This document shows positions 9,064 through 18,300 of a DNA stretch of 64,000 bases, in pieces. Source of the DNA: Verrucomicrobiota bacterium (GTDB lineage: Bacteria; Verrucomicrobiota; Verrucomicrobiia; CAIQCK01); NCBI GenBank assembly GCA_016235595.1, contig JACRJX010000016.1:62001-126000 (forward strand). The letters are read 5' to 3'. A model generated the notes under the pieces. It had not been told where the DNA came from. It was given only the letters and a program-made list of their open reading frames with translations, and did not search any database. Position numbers and translations under genes: made by a program. Position 1 is the first letter of the stretch. The number at the start of each line of letters is the position of its first letter.

Positions 9064-10262
9064 CTCTTCGGTTGAATACCCGCCCGCTGCATACCCACCT
9101 TCAGTGCGTCACCGAAGCGGTCAAGTTGCTCGGTAGTGTGCAGCGAGGTCACGGCGCAGCGAAGAAGTTCCTTGCCGGGTGGCACGCCCGGCGGCAGTGA
9201 CATCACCGTAAAAAAACCCTGATCCCACAGCGATTTCCAAAGCTCGTAACATTTCATCTTGTCGCCGATGACGATCGGCAGCGCCGGCGTCGGGCTGTTC
9301 CAAAAATCCAGACCCAGCCGCTCCAGAATCGCTTTCAGATGCCGGTAGTTGGTCCAGAGCCTCTCATGATGCTCCGGTTCGCTCTGCATGACCTCCAGCG
9401 ACGCGCGGGCGCTTGCCGCGGCGGCCGGGCTGATCGCAGCGCTGAAGATGATCTGTCGGGAGTTGCTGCGCAGATACTCGATCAGCGTACGGCTGCCCGC
9501 CACAAATCCGCCTGTGCTGGCCAGCGCTTTCGAAAAACTGCCGCAGATCAGTTCCACCTGTTCTGTCACGCCAAACTGGTCGCATACGCCGCGGCCATTC
9601 CGGCCAAGGATGCCAATGCTATGCGCCTCGTCCACTACCACCACGGCCTGATATTGCCCGGCCAACTCCATCAGTCGCGGCATGGGCGCGATGTGTCCTT
9701 CCATCGAATACACACCGTCCACTGCGATCACCTTGGCCTGTTTGGGGTCGAGTTCCGCCAACAGCTTTGCCAGTGAGTCCATGTCGTTGTGCGCGAACCG
9801 CTCGATCTTCGCACCGCTCAACAGCACGCCGTCCCAGAGTGATGAGTGGATGTTTGGGTCCACAATCAGCGCGTCGCCGCGTTGCGCCAGCGAACTGATG
9901 CTGCACGTGCATGCCAGGTAGCCTGCCGCCGTGACGTGGCACGCTTCCTTGCCCAGAAACGCCGCGAGCGCCTCCTCCAATTAGGCGTGATAGGCGCGAC
10001 TGCCGTTGGCCAGACGCGAGCCGCACGCGCTGGTACCCCATTGGTCAATCGCCCGCTTTGTTGCCTCAACCACTTTCGGATGATGGCTCAGGCCGAGATA
10101 TTCGTTGCTGGACATCAGCAGCATCGGCCGGCCGTCCACGATCAGGCGAACACCGTCGGCCGATTCCGCGACGCGGTAATAAGGGGCATACTTCAACCGC
10201 AGCCGCGTGTTCAAATCACCTTCGCAGCGTTCAACGATGGGCTTTGATTTTTTGAAAAACAC
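9060..10262 (-). pseudogene. Alpha-oxoamine synthase (BioF/serine palmitoyltransferase-like) with in-frame TAA
   Basis: The complete frame would give about 400 residues, the usual length of PLP-dependent alpha-oxoamine synthases, but a single TAA at 9983-9981 interrupts it after 93 codons. Both sides are in the same frame and well conserved: GTSACGSRLANGSRAYHA, stop, then LEEALAAFLGKEA. The C-terminal part keeps VVVDEAHSIG and the PLP-lysine motif GSFSKALAS. Relatives usually have a Glu, Gln or similar residue at the stop position (GAA or CAA to TAA is one change). Start GTG 10262 was chosen because AAAGGAGG lies 7 bases upstream. Family role: condensation of an acyl-thioester with an amino acid (serine, alanine, glycine or cysteate) to a long-chain aminoketone. 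It may be a recent pseudogene, a sequencing error, or a strain variant. Confidence 0.85.
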
Positions 10263-10453
10263 CAACCAACCTCCTTTATTGTCGCCGAAAAGACTAGTGT
10301 CTTGGCGCTTGGCATTCAAGCGCTGTTAGCCAATCTGCGAAAAAACGTGAGGGTCAAAAGTCACCTTGCATCGCTTGCGCCGGCCAGAATGATGCAGTAA
10401 GTTCCATCCGTTGTGTGGGCCATCAAGCCAGTCAATCCAGCAAGGAGAACGTA

Positions 10454-11272
10454 ATGAATCGCAAGTATATCGCAGTTTTCGTGATCTGTGGAGCGTTCGC
10501 GCTCGCTGTCTCGTGCGGCAAGAAGGAAGAGGCTGCGCCACCTGCGCAGAGCGAGACACCCAAGGCCGCCGCTGCTCCTGCCGCAGAAGCGCCCAAGACT
10601 GTGACTGCCCCCGCTGTCGAAGTGCCCAAGGCCGTCACTGCCCCCGCTGTTGAAGTACCCAAGGTTGTTGAGAGCACGGCAGCAGCCGTGCAAACCACTG
10701 CCACCCAAGCGCAGAGCATGACCGCGCAGACGTCAGATGCGACCAAGAGCGTGATCGAGAAAGCGCAGGCGCTCATGGCCGATAAGAAATACGCCGATGC
10801 GATCAGTGCCCTGCAATCGCTCGCTGGTCAGAGTCTGTCGGCTGAAAGCAAGACGTTGACAGACGGCCTCCTTAAGCAAGCCCAGCAGGCGATGGCCGCT
10901 CAGGCTGTCAGCTCGATGACTGGTCAAGCCTCGTCGCAGGCTTCCACAATGCTCGGCGGTCTGCTTGGCAGCAAGAAAGACGCGGTTGCAGCACCTGCGG
11001 CAGCCACCACGCAGACGAGTGACATGGTCAAGAGCGTCATCGATAAGGCCCAGACGCTCATGGCCGACAAGAAGTACGCCGACGTGATCAGCTCCCTGCA
11101 GTCGCTCGCAGGTCAGAGCTTGTCGCCAGAGACAAAGTCGATGGTGGACGGCCTGATTGCAAAGGCGCAGCAGGCGATGGCCGCCCAAGCCGCCAGTCAG
11201 GCGACCGATGCGGCCAAATCACAGGCTACCAAGGCGCTCGGTAATCTGCTTGGCGGCAGTAAGCAACCGTAA
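10454..11272 (+). CDS. Alanine-rich lipoprotein-like protein with internal duplication
   Basis: A 272-residue protein. ATG 10454 follows AAGGAGA by 5 bases. The N-terminus has a basic, hydrophobic signal segment ending AVSC at Cys21, a possible lipobox, so the mature protein is probably lipid-anchored. Residues about 40-72 are a low-complexity linker with an 11-residue unit (VTAPAVEVPKA) repeated. Residues 93-176 and 188-271 are near-identical copies of one helical module: KYADAISALQSLAGQSLS against KYADVISSLQSLAGQSLS. The module resembles short helical-repeat segments but no family is recognised. It is isolated between the divergent oxoamine synthase gene and the convergent AsmA-like gene. 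A periplasmic or outer-membrane-associated structural role is only a guess. Confidence 0.75.
   Translation: MNRKYIAVFVICGAFALAVSCGKKEEAAPPAQSETPKAAAAPAAEAPKTVTAPAVEVPKAVTAPAVEVPKVVESTAAAVQTTATQAQSMTAQTSDATKSVIEKAQALMADKKYADAISALQSLAGQSLSAESKTLTDGLLKQAQQAMAAQAVSSMTGQASSQASTMLGGLLGSKKDAVAAPAAATTQTSDMVKSVIDKAQTLMADKKYADVISSLQSLAGQSLSPETKSMVDGLIAKAQQAMAAQAASQATDAAKSQATKALGNLLGGSKQP
10730..11266 (+). repeat. Tandem intragenic duplication (two ~252-bp copies)
   Basis: Copy 1 spans 10730-10981 and copy 2 spans 11015-11266 inside the lipoprotein gene. Encoded residues 93-176 and 188-271 share most positions, including ADKKYAD, LQSLAGQSLS and AKAQQAMAAQA-type blocks. The spacer encodes an alanine-rich linker. 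This is a recent-looking domain duplication within one gene. Confidence 0.85.
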
Positions 11273-11310
11273 CATAGACGCGCGGGTCGACCGGTGTTTG
11301 TGGTTCCCAA

Positions 11311-11343
11311 GGTTGGGGTGACTTCCAGTGGAGAAACCCAACC
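11311..11343. terminator. Candidate bidirectional terminator hairpin
   Basis: GGTTGGG (11311-11317) and CCCAACC (11337-11343) form a perfect 7-bp stem with a 19-base loop, in the 123-base gap between the convergent lipoprotein and AsmA-like genes. Position fits a shared terminator, but no T-run follows on either strand, so the call rests on symmetry and location only. Confidence 0.35.
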
Positions 11344-11395
11344 GAAAGGGGCAGGGCATCAGTTCTGCGCCAAATAACTGCCGCGCTGCCGTTGG

Positions 11396-12766
11396 CTACT
11401 TGAACAGCTTGAAGAGCCGCTGCTGGATTTGTTGTTGCACGGCGTTCTTCATCAGTCCTTGTGCAAGGTCTGTCTTCGGCGAGTCGTAGGGGCCGGAAAC
11501 GCGGAAGTCCACGGTCAGGAAGCCGTCGCCGCGATCCTTGAACGCCGACTGCACCTCTTTGGGGACTTTGGCGAGCAGCGTCTTCGATAACGCAAGCGTC
11601 AGGTCTTGGTTCAGGGAGTAGTCTGTCAGAGAGACGGAGCCTTTGCCAGTGACCTGAATGGTGGACGACGAAAGCTTGATCACCGGCGTCTGGAGGACGC
11701 TGTTCGCCAGCGTGTATTCCAGGATACATTCGTCGAATTTCATTTCGCGCAGTTCCGCCACCTGCAGCAGCGTCGCCAGGGTGCTGAGCAACGGCAGCTG
11801 CATGATCTGGCCATTTGTAATCTCGAATCGGCCCTTCCCGACGATGGTCGGCAGGCCGCCTGTGCCTTCGACCGCAGTCGTTCCCTGAAGCTTCCCGGTG
11901 ATGACCTCCTTCACGCCTGCCTCCCGCAGCAACTTGGCCACGTCGCTGTTCTTGGCTTGCAGGTTCATGATGTACTTGAAGCCGCCTGTCAGCTTCAACG
12001 TCAGGTCGCACGTTACATCGCCGTCTGCCAGCTTGCCCGTTGCCGGCGATAGTTTGATCTCCGACGCTGTCATGCTCACGGGCGAATCGAGCTGTCGCAC
12101 AAACAGCGAATCGGCGATCGCGAGCGTGCCGATCCTGGCGCGGCCGTTGCCGCTAAACTTGCCGCCGATGAAACTCAACGCACTGGAGAAATCCAGCCCC
12201 TGAATCTTCGTCAAAGCCTTGTTCTTCTCGCTGAGCAGTGTCACTTCGCCGTCAGTCACAGCCAGTTTTGACAGCGCGAGGTCCAACGCCGGTGTTCCCG
12301 TCTCGCTCGCCGCCGGCTTGGCCACAGGTTTCGCCCCCGGCTTTGGTGCCGGCTGTGCCGCTGGCGTGCCGCCTGCTAACGCCCCGAGTTTGTTGTAATT
12401 CCACTCGCCTTTTTCGTTGCGTGAGAGTGTTACCACCGGCTTGGTCGCCGATAACTGCTCGACTTCGACCCTGCGGTTCAACAACGGCATGAGATTGTAG
12501 CTCAACACAAATGAATCAGCCGTCAGCAAGCTGCCTGAAAACCCCGGTGGATTGCCGATGACGATGCCCTTCAATTGCACGCCGCTGAACAGCGAGACGT
12601 TCATGTCGGTAATCTTGACTTCCGTGCCGAGCGCAGTGCGCGCCACGGTCAGCACCTTCTGCTTGAATTCCGCCGTCTGCAAATAACCGTTCAGATACCA
12701 GACGCCGCCCACAGCCAGCAGAACGACGACGAGAACAATCGCCAACAGGGTTTTTAACAGTTTCAT
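11396..12766 (-). CDS. AsmA family protein
   Basis: A 456-residue protein starting at ATG 12766 with GGAGGT about 8 bases upstream. The first ~25 residues form an N-terminal membrane anchor (LLKTLLAIVLVVVLLAVGGVWYL), followed by the AsmA-type segment with VKITDMNVSLFSGVQLKGI. Residues ~145-165 are a Pro/Ala/Lys-rich linker. The C-terminal part holds the AsmA_2-like stretch, with LKLTGG and the KGRFEITNGQI-type repeated beta pattern, ending in QQQIQQRLFKLFK. Family role: large periplasmic proteins tied to outer-membrane lipid transport or assembly. A shorter AsmA-like protein is at 60419-61192. The gene is divergent from the Gfo/Idh gene. Confidence 0.8.
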   Translation of the reverse strand: MKLLKTLLAIVLVVVLLAVGGVWYLNGYLQTAEFKQKVLTVARTALGTEVKITDMNVSLFSGVQLKGIVIGNPPGFSGSLLTADSFVLSYNLMPLLNRRVEVEQLSATKPVVTLSRNEKGEWNYNKLGALAGGTPAAQPAPKPGAKPVAKPAASETGTPALDLALSKLAVTDGEVTLLSEKNKALTKIQGLDFSSALSFIGGKFSGNGRARIGTLAIADSLFVRQLDSPVSMTASEIKLSPATGKLADGDVTCDLTLKLTGGFKYIMNLQAKNSDVAKLLREAGVKEVITGKLQGTTAVEGTGGLPTIVGKGRFEITNGQIMQLPLLSTLATLLQVAELREMKFDECILEYTLANSVLQTPVIKLSSSTIQVTGKGSVSLTDYSLNQDLTLALSKTLLAKVPKEVQSAFKDRGDGFLTVDFRVSGPYDSPKTDLAQGLMKNAVQQQIQQRLFKLFK

Positions 12767-12808
12767 GATCCTGACCTCCACACACTCAATCCTTGTTCCA
12801 GAAATTCT

Positions 12809-12836
12809 ATTGTACGGTAGCACGTCGGGCGCTGAA
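12809..12836 (-). promoter_or_regulatory. Candidate promoter of the AsmA-like gene
   Basis: On the minus strand, TACAAT (complement of 12809-12814) lies 16 bases downstream of TTCAGC (complement of 12831-12836). The -10 is good (5 of 6 bases); the -35 is weak. The gap to the start codon is about 43 bases. Confidence 0.3.
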
Positions 12837-12902
12837 CATGAAACGAGATTCGTGACATCGTTGCAGACCTGCGCTAGGCTGCGCGACACAGGAACGTCCA
12901 TC

Positions 12903-14144
12903 ATGAATCCGAACCCGCTTCAGCCTTCATCCGCCATGGCTCGCACATCCCGCCGCGAGTTCCTCAGCCGGACCGCTGCTATTGCCGGCGCGGTGCTTGC
13001 GCCACGGTTCGCGTTCGCAGCAGAACCTTCGTCGCGCAGAATTCGCGTCGGCATTGTCGGTGGCCGGTTCGGCCTCGGCTTCCAGTTTCATGAGCACCCC
13101 AACTGCATCGTCGAGGCTGTCAGCGATCTCCGCCCTGAACGCCGCGCCGCGCTCCAGAAGACCTACCGTTGTGACAAAGCCTATGAGTCGCTGGAAAAAC
13201 TGATCCTCGACAAGAATATCGAGGCCGTGGCGATCTTTACGCCCGCGCCCGACCACGTCCGCCACGTCACGGCGGCACTGCGTGCCGGCAAACATGCGCT
13301 CTGCGCCGTTCCGGCGGCAATGACGCTGGAAGAATGCCGGTTGCTCGTGGACACGGTGAAACAAACCGGCCTCACCTACATGATGGCCGAGACGAGCTAC
13401 TACCAGCAGCCTACCATCTCGGCGAGGAAGTTCTGGCAGGAGAAGAAGTTTGGCGAAATCTTCTACTGCGAGTCCGAGTATCACCACGCCGGGCTGGAGA
13501 CACTATGGTGGGAGAATGGCAAGCCCACGTGGCGGCACGGTCTCGCGCCGATGAATTACCCGACGCACTGCACGGCGCATCTGGTGAGCGTCACGGGCGA
13601 GCGGTTGACGGAAGTGACCTGCCTCGGCTGGGGCGACAATGACCCGCAGATCAAGGGCAATCCTTACAACAACCCGTTCTGGAACGAGACGGCGTTCTTC
13701 AAGACCAACAAAGGCCATCCGTTCCGTGTCGCGGTTTATTGGAAAGGCGCGCACCGCGGCGGCGAGCGCGCCCAGTGGTATGGCGACAAGATGAGCTTCT
13801 TCTTCCCGCACCCGAATGGCCTCGGCCCGGTCATCGTTCGCGCCAGCGGCCAGAAAGAGAAGGAGGCCGGTGGCTTCGAGCGCCAGCTCGCGGCGTTCGA
13901 GCAATACCAACAGCCGGAATGGTGGAAGACCGACATGCTGCCGGAGCCGTTGCGCCACAACAGCGGCCACCACGGCTCGCATACGTTCCTGACGCACGAG
14001 TTCATTGACGCGCTTGTTCACAACCGTCCGCCCACCGTGAATGTTTATGAAGCCGTCGCCTACACGGCCCCCGGCATCGTCGCGCATCAGTCTGCTCTCA
14101 AAGGCGGCGAGCAGATGAAGATACCCAGCTTCGACCCGGCTTGA
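12903..14144 (+). CDS. Tat-exported Gfo/Idh/MocA family oxidoreductase
   Basis: A 413-residue protein. The N-terminus carries a twin-arginine signal (TSRREFLSRTAAIAGAVLAP), so it is probably exported folded with its cofactor. RIRVGIVGGRFG is the dinucleotide-binding loop. IFTPAPDHVRHVTAALRAGKHALCAVPAAM matches the Gfo/Idh EKP region, with the lysine-containing EKP motif replaced by AVP. The C-terminal alpha/beta domain (residues ~170-400) contains YHHAGLETLWWENG and MNYPTHCTAH. Start ATG 12903 gives the shortest sensible n-region; ATG 12936 is an alternative that starts 5 residues before the arginines. Family role: NAD(P)-dependent oxidation or reduction of sugars or sugar derivatives. The missing EKP lysine may mean altered catalysis. 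Confidence 0.83.
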   Translation: MNPNPLQPSSAMARTSRREFLSRTAAIAGAVLAPRFAFAAEPSSRRIRVGIVGGRFGLGFQFHEHPNCIVEAVSDLRPERRAALQKTYRCDKAYESLEKLILDKNIEAVAIFTPAPDHVRHVTAALRAGKHALCAVPAAMTLEECRLLVDTVKQTGLTYMMAETSYYQQPTISARKFWQEKKFGEIFYCESEYHHAGLETLWWENGKPTWRHGLAPMNYPTHCTAHLVSVTGERLTEVTCLGWGDNDPQIKGNPYNNPFWNETAFFKTNKGHPFRVAVYWKGAHRGGERAQWYGDKMSFFFPHPNGLGPVIVRASGQKEKEAGGFERQLAAFEQYQQPEWWKTDMLPEPLRHNSGHHGSHTFLTHEFIDALVHNRPPTVNVYEAVAYTAPGIVAHQSALKGGEQMKIPSFDPA

Positions 14145-14256
14145 GTTGTGCTTGCGCTCTGGCAGAACGCCGAAGCTTTTGACACGGTGGGTCGTGCTTT
14201 TCATTATTTCCGGCGCAGCGCGTTGCGATGATGACAGTATGAAGAGGAGTCTCAGA

Positions 14257-15279
14257 ATGACGATACGCATGTTTATCAAAACAGTGATCATTGCCGTTTC
14301 AGGTTTTCTCCTGGCGGATCTCTTCGCATACGGGGAGGGACCTGTTGGGAAGACCCTTGTAGTCAGGCATAGCTCCACGGATGACACCGCGACCATTCAA
14401 GTCGGCGGCCTTGAGAAAGCATTGGCCGTTCTCCACATCACGGATGCCCACGTCAGTGTCGCCGACGAGCGAGAGGCACAGTATCAACAATACGGTTCCC
14501 GAATGGATAACGCCTATGGCCGTGAAAGGGAGCACTGGCGCACGAAGACAAAAGCCCTGCCGGTCGCGCATTTTCTCAATCTGTTGGCGTCAGCCAAGGA
14601 TCGGAACGCTGACCTGATTGCGCTGACGGGCGACATCGTCAACAATCCCTCGCAATCCAGTGTCCAGTTCATCCGCAAGGCCCTGAATGAAACCGGCATC
14701 CGCTGGCTGTATATCTCCGGCAACCACGACTGGCACTACGAAGGAATGGCGGGTAGCGATGATGCATTGCGCAAGACCTGGACCCAGAAGAGGCTGCTCC
14801 CGTTGTATCCGGGGCGGAATCCTCTTTGTTACGCGGTGCGGCTTGGCGGCATCAACTTTGTTGCGATCGACAATTCAACCTATCAAGTGACCGCCGGGCA
14901 GCTCGCCTTCTACGAAAAGGAGATTGCCCGCGGCCTGCCAACAGTCTTGCTGCTCCATATCCCCATCTACACGGCGGCGAGCGCCGGCAAATACGCCTCC
15001 GACAGTTGCGGCGATCCATCATGGGGATGGGATACGGACCGCAGTTACGAGATCGAACGCCGGGAAAGATGGTCCAAGAGCGGGAACCTGCCATCCACGA
15101 CGGCCTTCGTTGACCGTGTTGGGAAGACAGGGAACCTGATTGCCGTTCTCGCCGGGCACACGCACAAGGCCCGCACTGTCAAGCTATCCGATTCGGCTGT
15201 TCAATATATCGGCCAGGCAACATGCAACGGCGGAAGCAGGCTCATTACCTTCGCGCCCTGCACAGGCGATAAGAATTGA
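14257..15279 (+). CDS. Secreted metallophosphoesterase
   Basis: A 340-residue protein. ATG 14257 follows AAGAGGAG by about 9 bases; an upstream ATG at 14239 is also in frame. The N-terminus is a signal peptide (FIKTVIIAVSGFLLADLFAY). All dimetal motifs are present: HITDAHVS (DxH, residues 60-67), GDIV at 125-128, GNHDW at 155-159, LLHIP, and AGHTHKA near residue 303. Family role: hydrolysis of phosphomonoesters or phosphodiesters with two metal ions, here outside the cytoplasm. The closest general types are purple acid phosphatase/calcineurin-like proteins. It is followed convergently by a large secreted glycan-active protein; no specific substrate is indicated. Confidence 0.88.
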   Translation: MTIRMFIKTVIIAVSGFLLADLFAYGEGPVGKTLVVRHSSTDDTATIQVGGLEKALAVLHITDAHVSVADEREAQYQQYGSRMDNAYGREREHWRTKTKALPVAHFLNLLASAKDRNADLIALTGDIVNNPSQSSVQFIRKALNETGIRWLYISGNHDWHYEGMAGSDDALRKTWTQKRLLPLYPGRNPLCYAVRLGGINFVAIDNSTYQVTAGQLAFYEKEIARGLPTVLLLHIPIYTAASAGKYASDSCGDPSWGWDTDRSYEIERRERWSKSGNLPSTTAFVDRVGKTGNLIAVLAGHTHKARTVKLSDSAVQYIGQATCNGGSRLITFAPCTGDKN

Positions 15280-15335
15280 AGGAGCCGCCCGTTCATGGTC
15301 GGTGAATGGGAACGCCTGTCCTGCCTGCGTTTTGT

Positions 15336-18300
15336 TCAGCGGCCTGCCTCACTGGCTGGTGACGAGTCTTCTGCGAGAACCACGTCGTCGAACCACGCCG
15401 TGCCGGTTGCGCCGCGCAGCATGGAGTAAACGTTGACGCTGCGGGCTGGCTTTGTCGTTTGGATGCGCATCTCCCGGAACTGCCAGTCGTGCGTGCCGCC
15501 GTCGAAAAACACCTTTTGCCCGTAGAGCTTTGTCCCGTCGGCGTAGTAAACATCCACGTAGAGACAGCAGCCGGAACGATCCCCGCTGATCTTCTCCGTT
15601 TTGCACCATCCGCGCACGATCAGTGGCACGACAGACTTCTGGTTCAAGGCCACGCCCTGGCTCGCTCCGACATGTGCGCGAGCTGCGTCCGTCTGCAACC
15701 GCAAACTCTGGCGGCCGGAATGAGCGACGCTCGCATCGCTCGCGCAGCCGCCTCCCCATCGCGCCCAATTCGCCAGGTCGGTGCCTGCGTTCGACTCAAA
15801 ACCTCCGTTCTTCAGCCGGTTCGCTGACGCGGGCACGTGGTTCAGTTCCAACCGGAAGGATTTGGGTTCGCCGTCGCTCTGCGCCGTCACGCCGACCTCA
15901 TACCGGGCAGGCTTCGTCGCAGTGCCCGGCGAGAGCGCAAACCGTACCTGCGCGTTCGACTGCGACGGCACTGTCTCTTCCTGCGGCGCGCTGGTCGTTG
16001 TCCAGCCGTCGGGCGCGTTCACTGCGATCTTGAACCGCTGCGGATGGGAGAGATTGTTCGCCAGCCGCAACACCAGGGTTTGGCTGGCGTCTGCGCTTAC
16101 GCCTTCCAACGCCGTTTCCGCCTCGAACGGTGCAACGACAGCGATGGTTCGACTGGCGCGCAGCGGCAGGTTGCCGCCACCCGCCAACTCCGCCGTGGCT
16201 TCGCCGTGCAACACAATCCTCTCACCGGGCTTTGCGCTGGCAGGAATGGCGACCTCATATTCGGAGCCGCCGCGCTTGCTGCTGATCTTCAGGTTGCTCT
16301 CCGACCGCAGTGAAAGTGTTACGCGGCTCGCGGCCTTCTTTCGTGAGAGGAGTTTTGCTGCGACCTTGACCGTTTCTCCCGGCGCGGCCATGTTTGGCGC
16401 GGTCAACTCCAGGCCGTCAATGCCGAGCACGACCGAGTTGCACGACGTCAGGTGATTCCATATCGCGTCAAGGTCGCGGCCTTCCCGGCGCGCGGGATTC
16501 TCAAGATGTCGTTCCGTGATCAAAGCGGAAGCGGCTTGGACAGCGCGTAGCGTGGCAGCCACCTTCTTGGCTGGTTCGCCCTCACCAGACAACGCGGAGC
16601 GCACCGCCGCTATCTTTGGATCGAGTAAAGCTGCCTGCTCCGGCGTCAGCTTCTCATACCAAGCGTCGAATCCACCATCCACCACACACTCCCTGTCGGG
16701 TGCGTCGGCGGAACGAACGGAAACGTTATCGAACCACACGCTGCCGCCACGGCCGTTGAGCCGCAGGGTGAGTTGAATGCTGCGTACCGGACGCGTCGGC
16801 TCAATTGTCCATTCGACATCCCGCCAGTCGCCCGTGCCCGGCTCCAACGGCAGCACGCGCGGGTCACGCGTGGTGAAGCGTTTGTCCACGTAACACACCA
16901 CCGCATGCAGCGCGAAGCTATCGCCTTTCGTGCCTGTGACATCTTTCGTTCGGACCCGCGCGCGGACGGTGACTGGGCACGCCTTTTCTTGAAAAAGCAT
17001 CACCCACTGCGACGCCGTCGTGGTTTGCCGGTTGCCATCGTTGCGCAACAGGAGGGCCTTGTCGTCACGGAAACACCTTTCTTCCGTCACGCGCCAGTAA
17101 CGCGGACGAACCGGCCGGCCCTCGTCCGCTTTACGCTGAATGTCGGCGGCATCGAACACTTTCGCGGCGGCTTCCAGATGATGTGCGACGAAATCCGCCG
17201 CTTTCGCGATGTGGATCAACGCCACGGACTGCGGCGGCAACTCCAGCGGTATTGTGAGCGTGCCTCCGGCAGCTTTGCTGACGAGCCGCCGCTGCGCCAC
17301 TTCATCGAACACAACCAGGCCCTTGGCTGGAATACCGAGTTTCTCCGCTTCCACTTTAAGCGCGTTCCGCACCGGTTCTGTTGAATCGTTGAGCACCGTG
17401 AAGAACACATGCCCACGTTCCATCGTGCCGAACCGCTCCACCTGCAACGCCGCGTCCGCCGCGCTCGCAAACGTCAACGGTCCCCATCCGGCGGCGGCAA
17501 TGGTCTTCACGAGCGGCTGGTATTTGCGGAAGAGCAGCCGGTCGCGCTCATAATACTCCGGGTGGTCCCAGTAGGTGCCGCCGGGACCGAGCCCGCTCGG
17601 CGGCCAGTCGAAGAAGCCGGGAAACACGCCGTATGCCAGGCAACGTTTCATGAACAGTTCGATCTCCGCGCCCGTCATCTTCGCGTAATTGCCTTTCAAC
17701 AGCGTGACGAACGTCTTGTGATGGCAGATCGTCTTCACGAAACCGTAGTTGCTGCGCGAGATATTCAGGCCGGTCTCAGCGCCCATGACATCGAGATACG
17801 GCGCGCAAAACGGACTGGCGCCCATCGCCCCGTTCATCATTGTGAACTTTCCCATCCCGTGGAGCTTTTCCGCCACCAATCTCGCCCACTCCACCGATGA
17901 GAAGTAGTTGTAGAGATATGGTTTCTTTGCCACCGGGTCCCACGACGGCGGGTAGCCTGCATGAGGGAAATGTTCGCGGCGATAGTTGATGCCTGTGGTG
18001 AGGCCGTCGTAGTAAAACCCGTCCAGCTCACCGCGCTTCCGGAAGTCGGCGTAAAACTTTTCGATGCGGTCCAGCAGCCACTGGCCGTAAAACATCTCCG
18101 GCTCCAGACAGAACTGCGCGAGCACGTCGCCATAGACCGATCCCGGCTCGGCGGAGAGTCTGCCTGCCGCATCGTACAGGCCGCACTCGGCATAGACGCC
18201 GTCGCGCCCCGTGCTCTTTCGGAACGTCGCCTCCACGGCCGCGATGCGCCGCTCCAACGACGGGGTCGGGTCCACGCCGCGTTTATGGTTCGGCACGTCG

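Noticed and set aside
9060..10319. The oxoamine synthase as two separate genes
   Set aside because: Both parts are in the same frame, meet at one stop codon and together make one standard-length enzyme. The second part has no start with a ribosome site.
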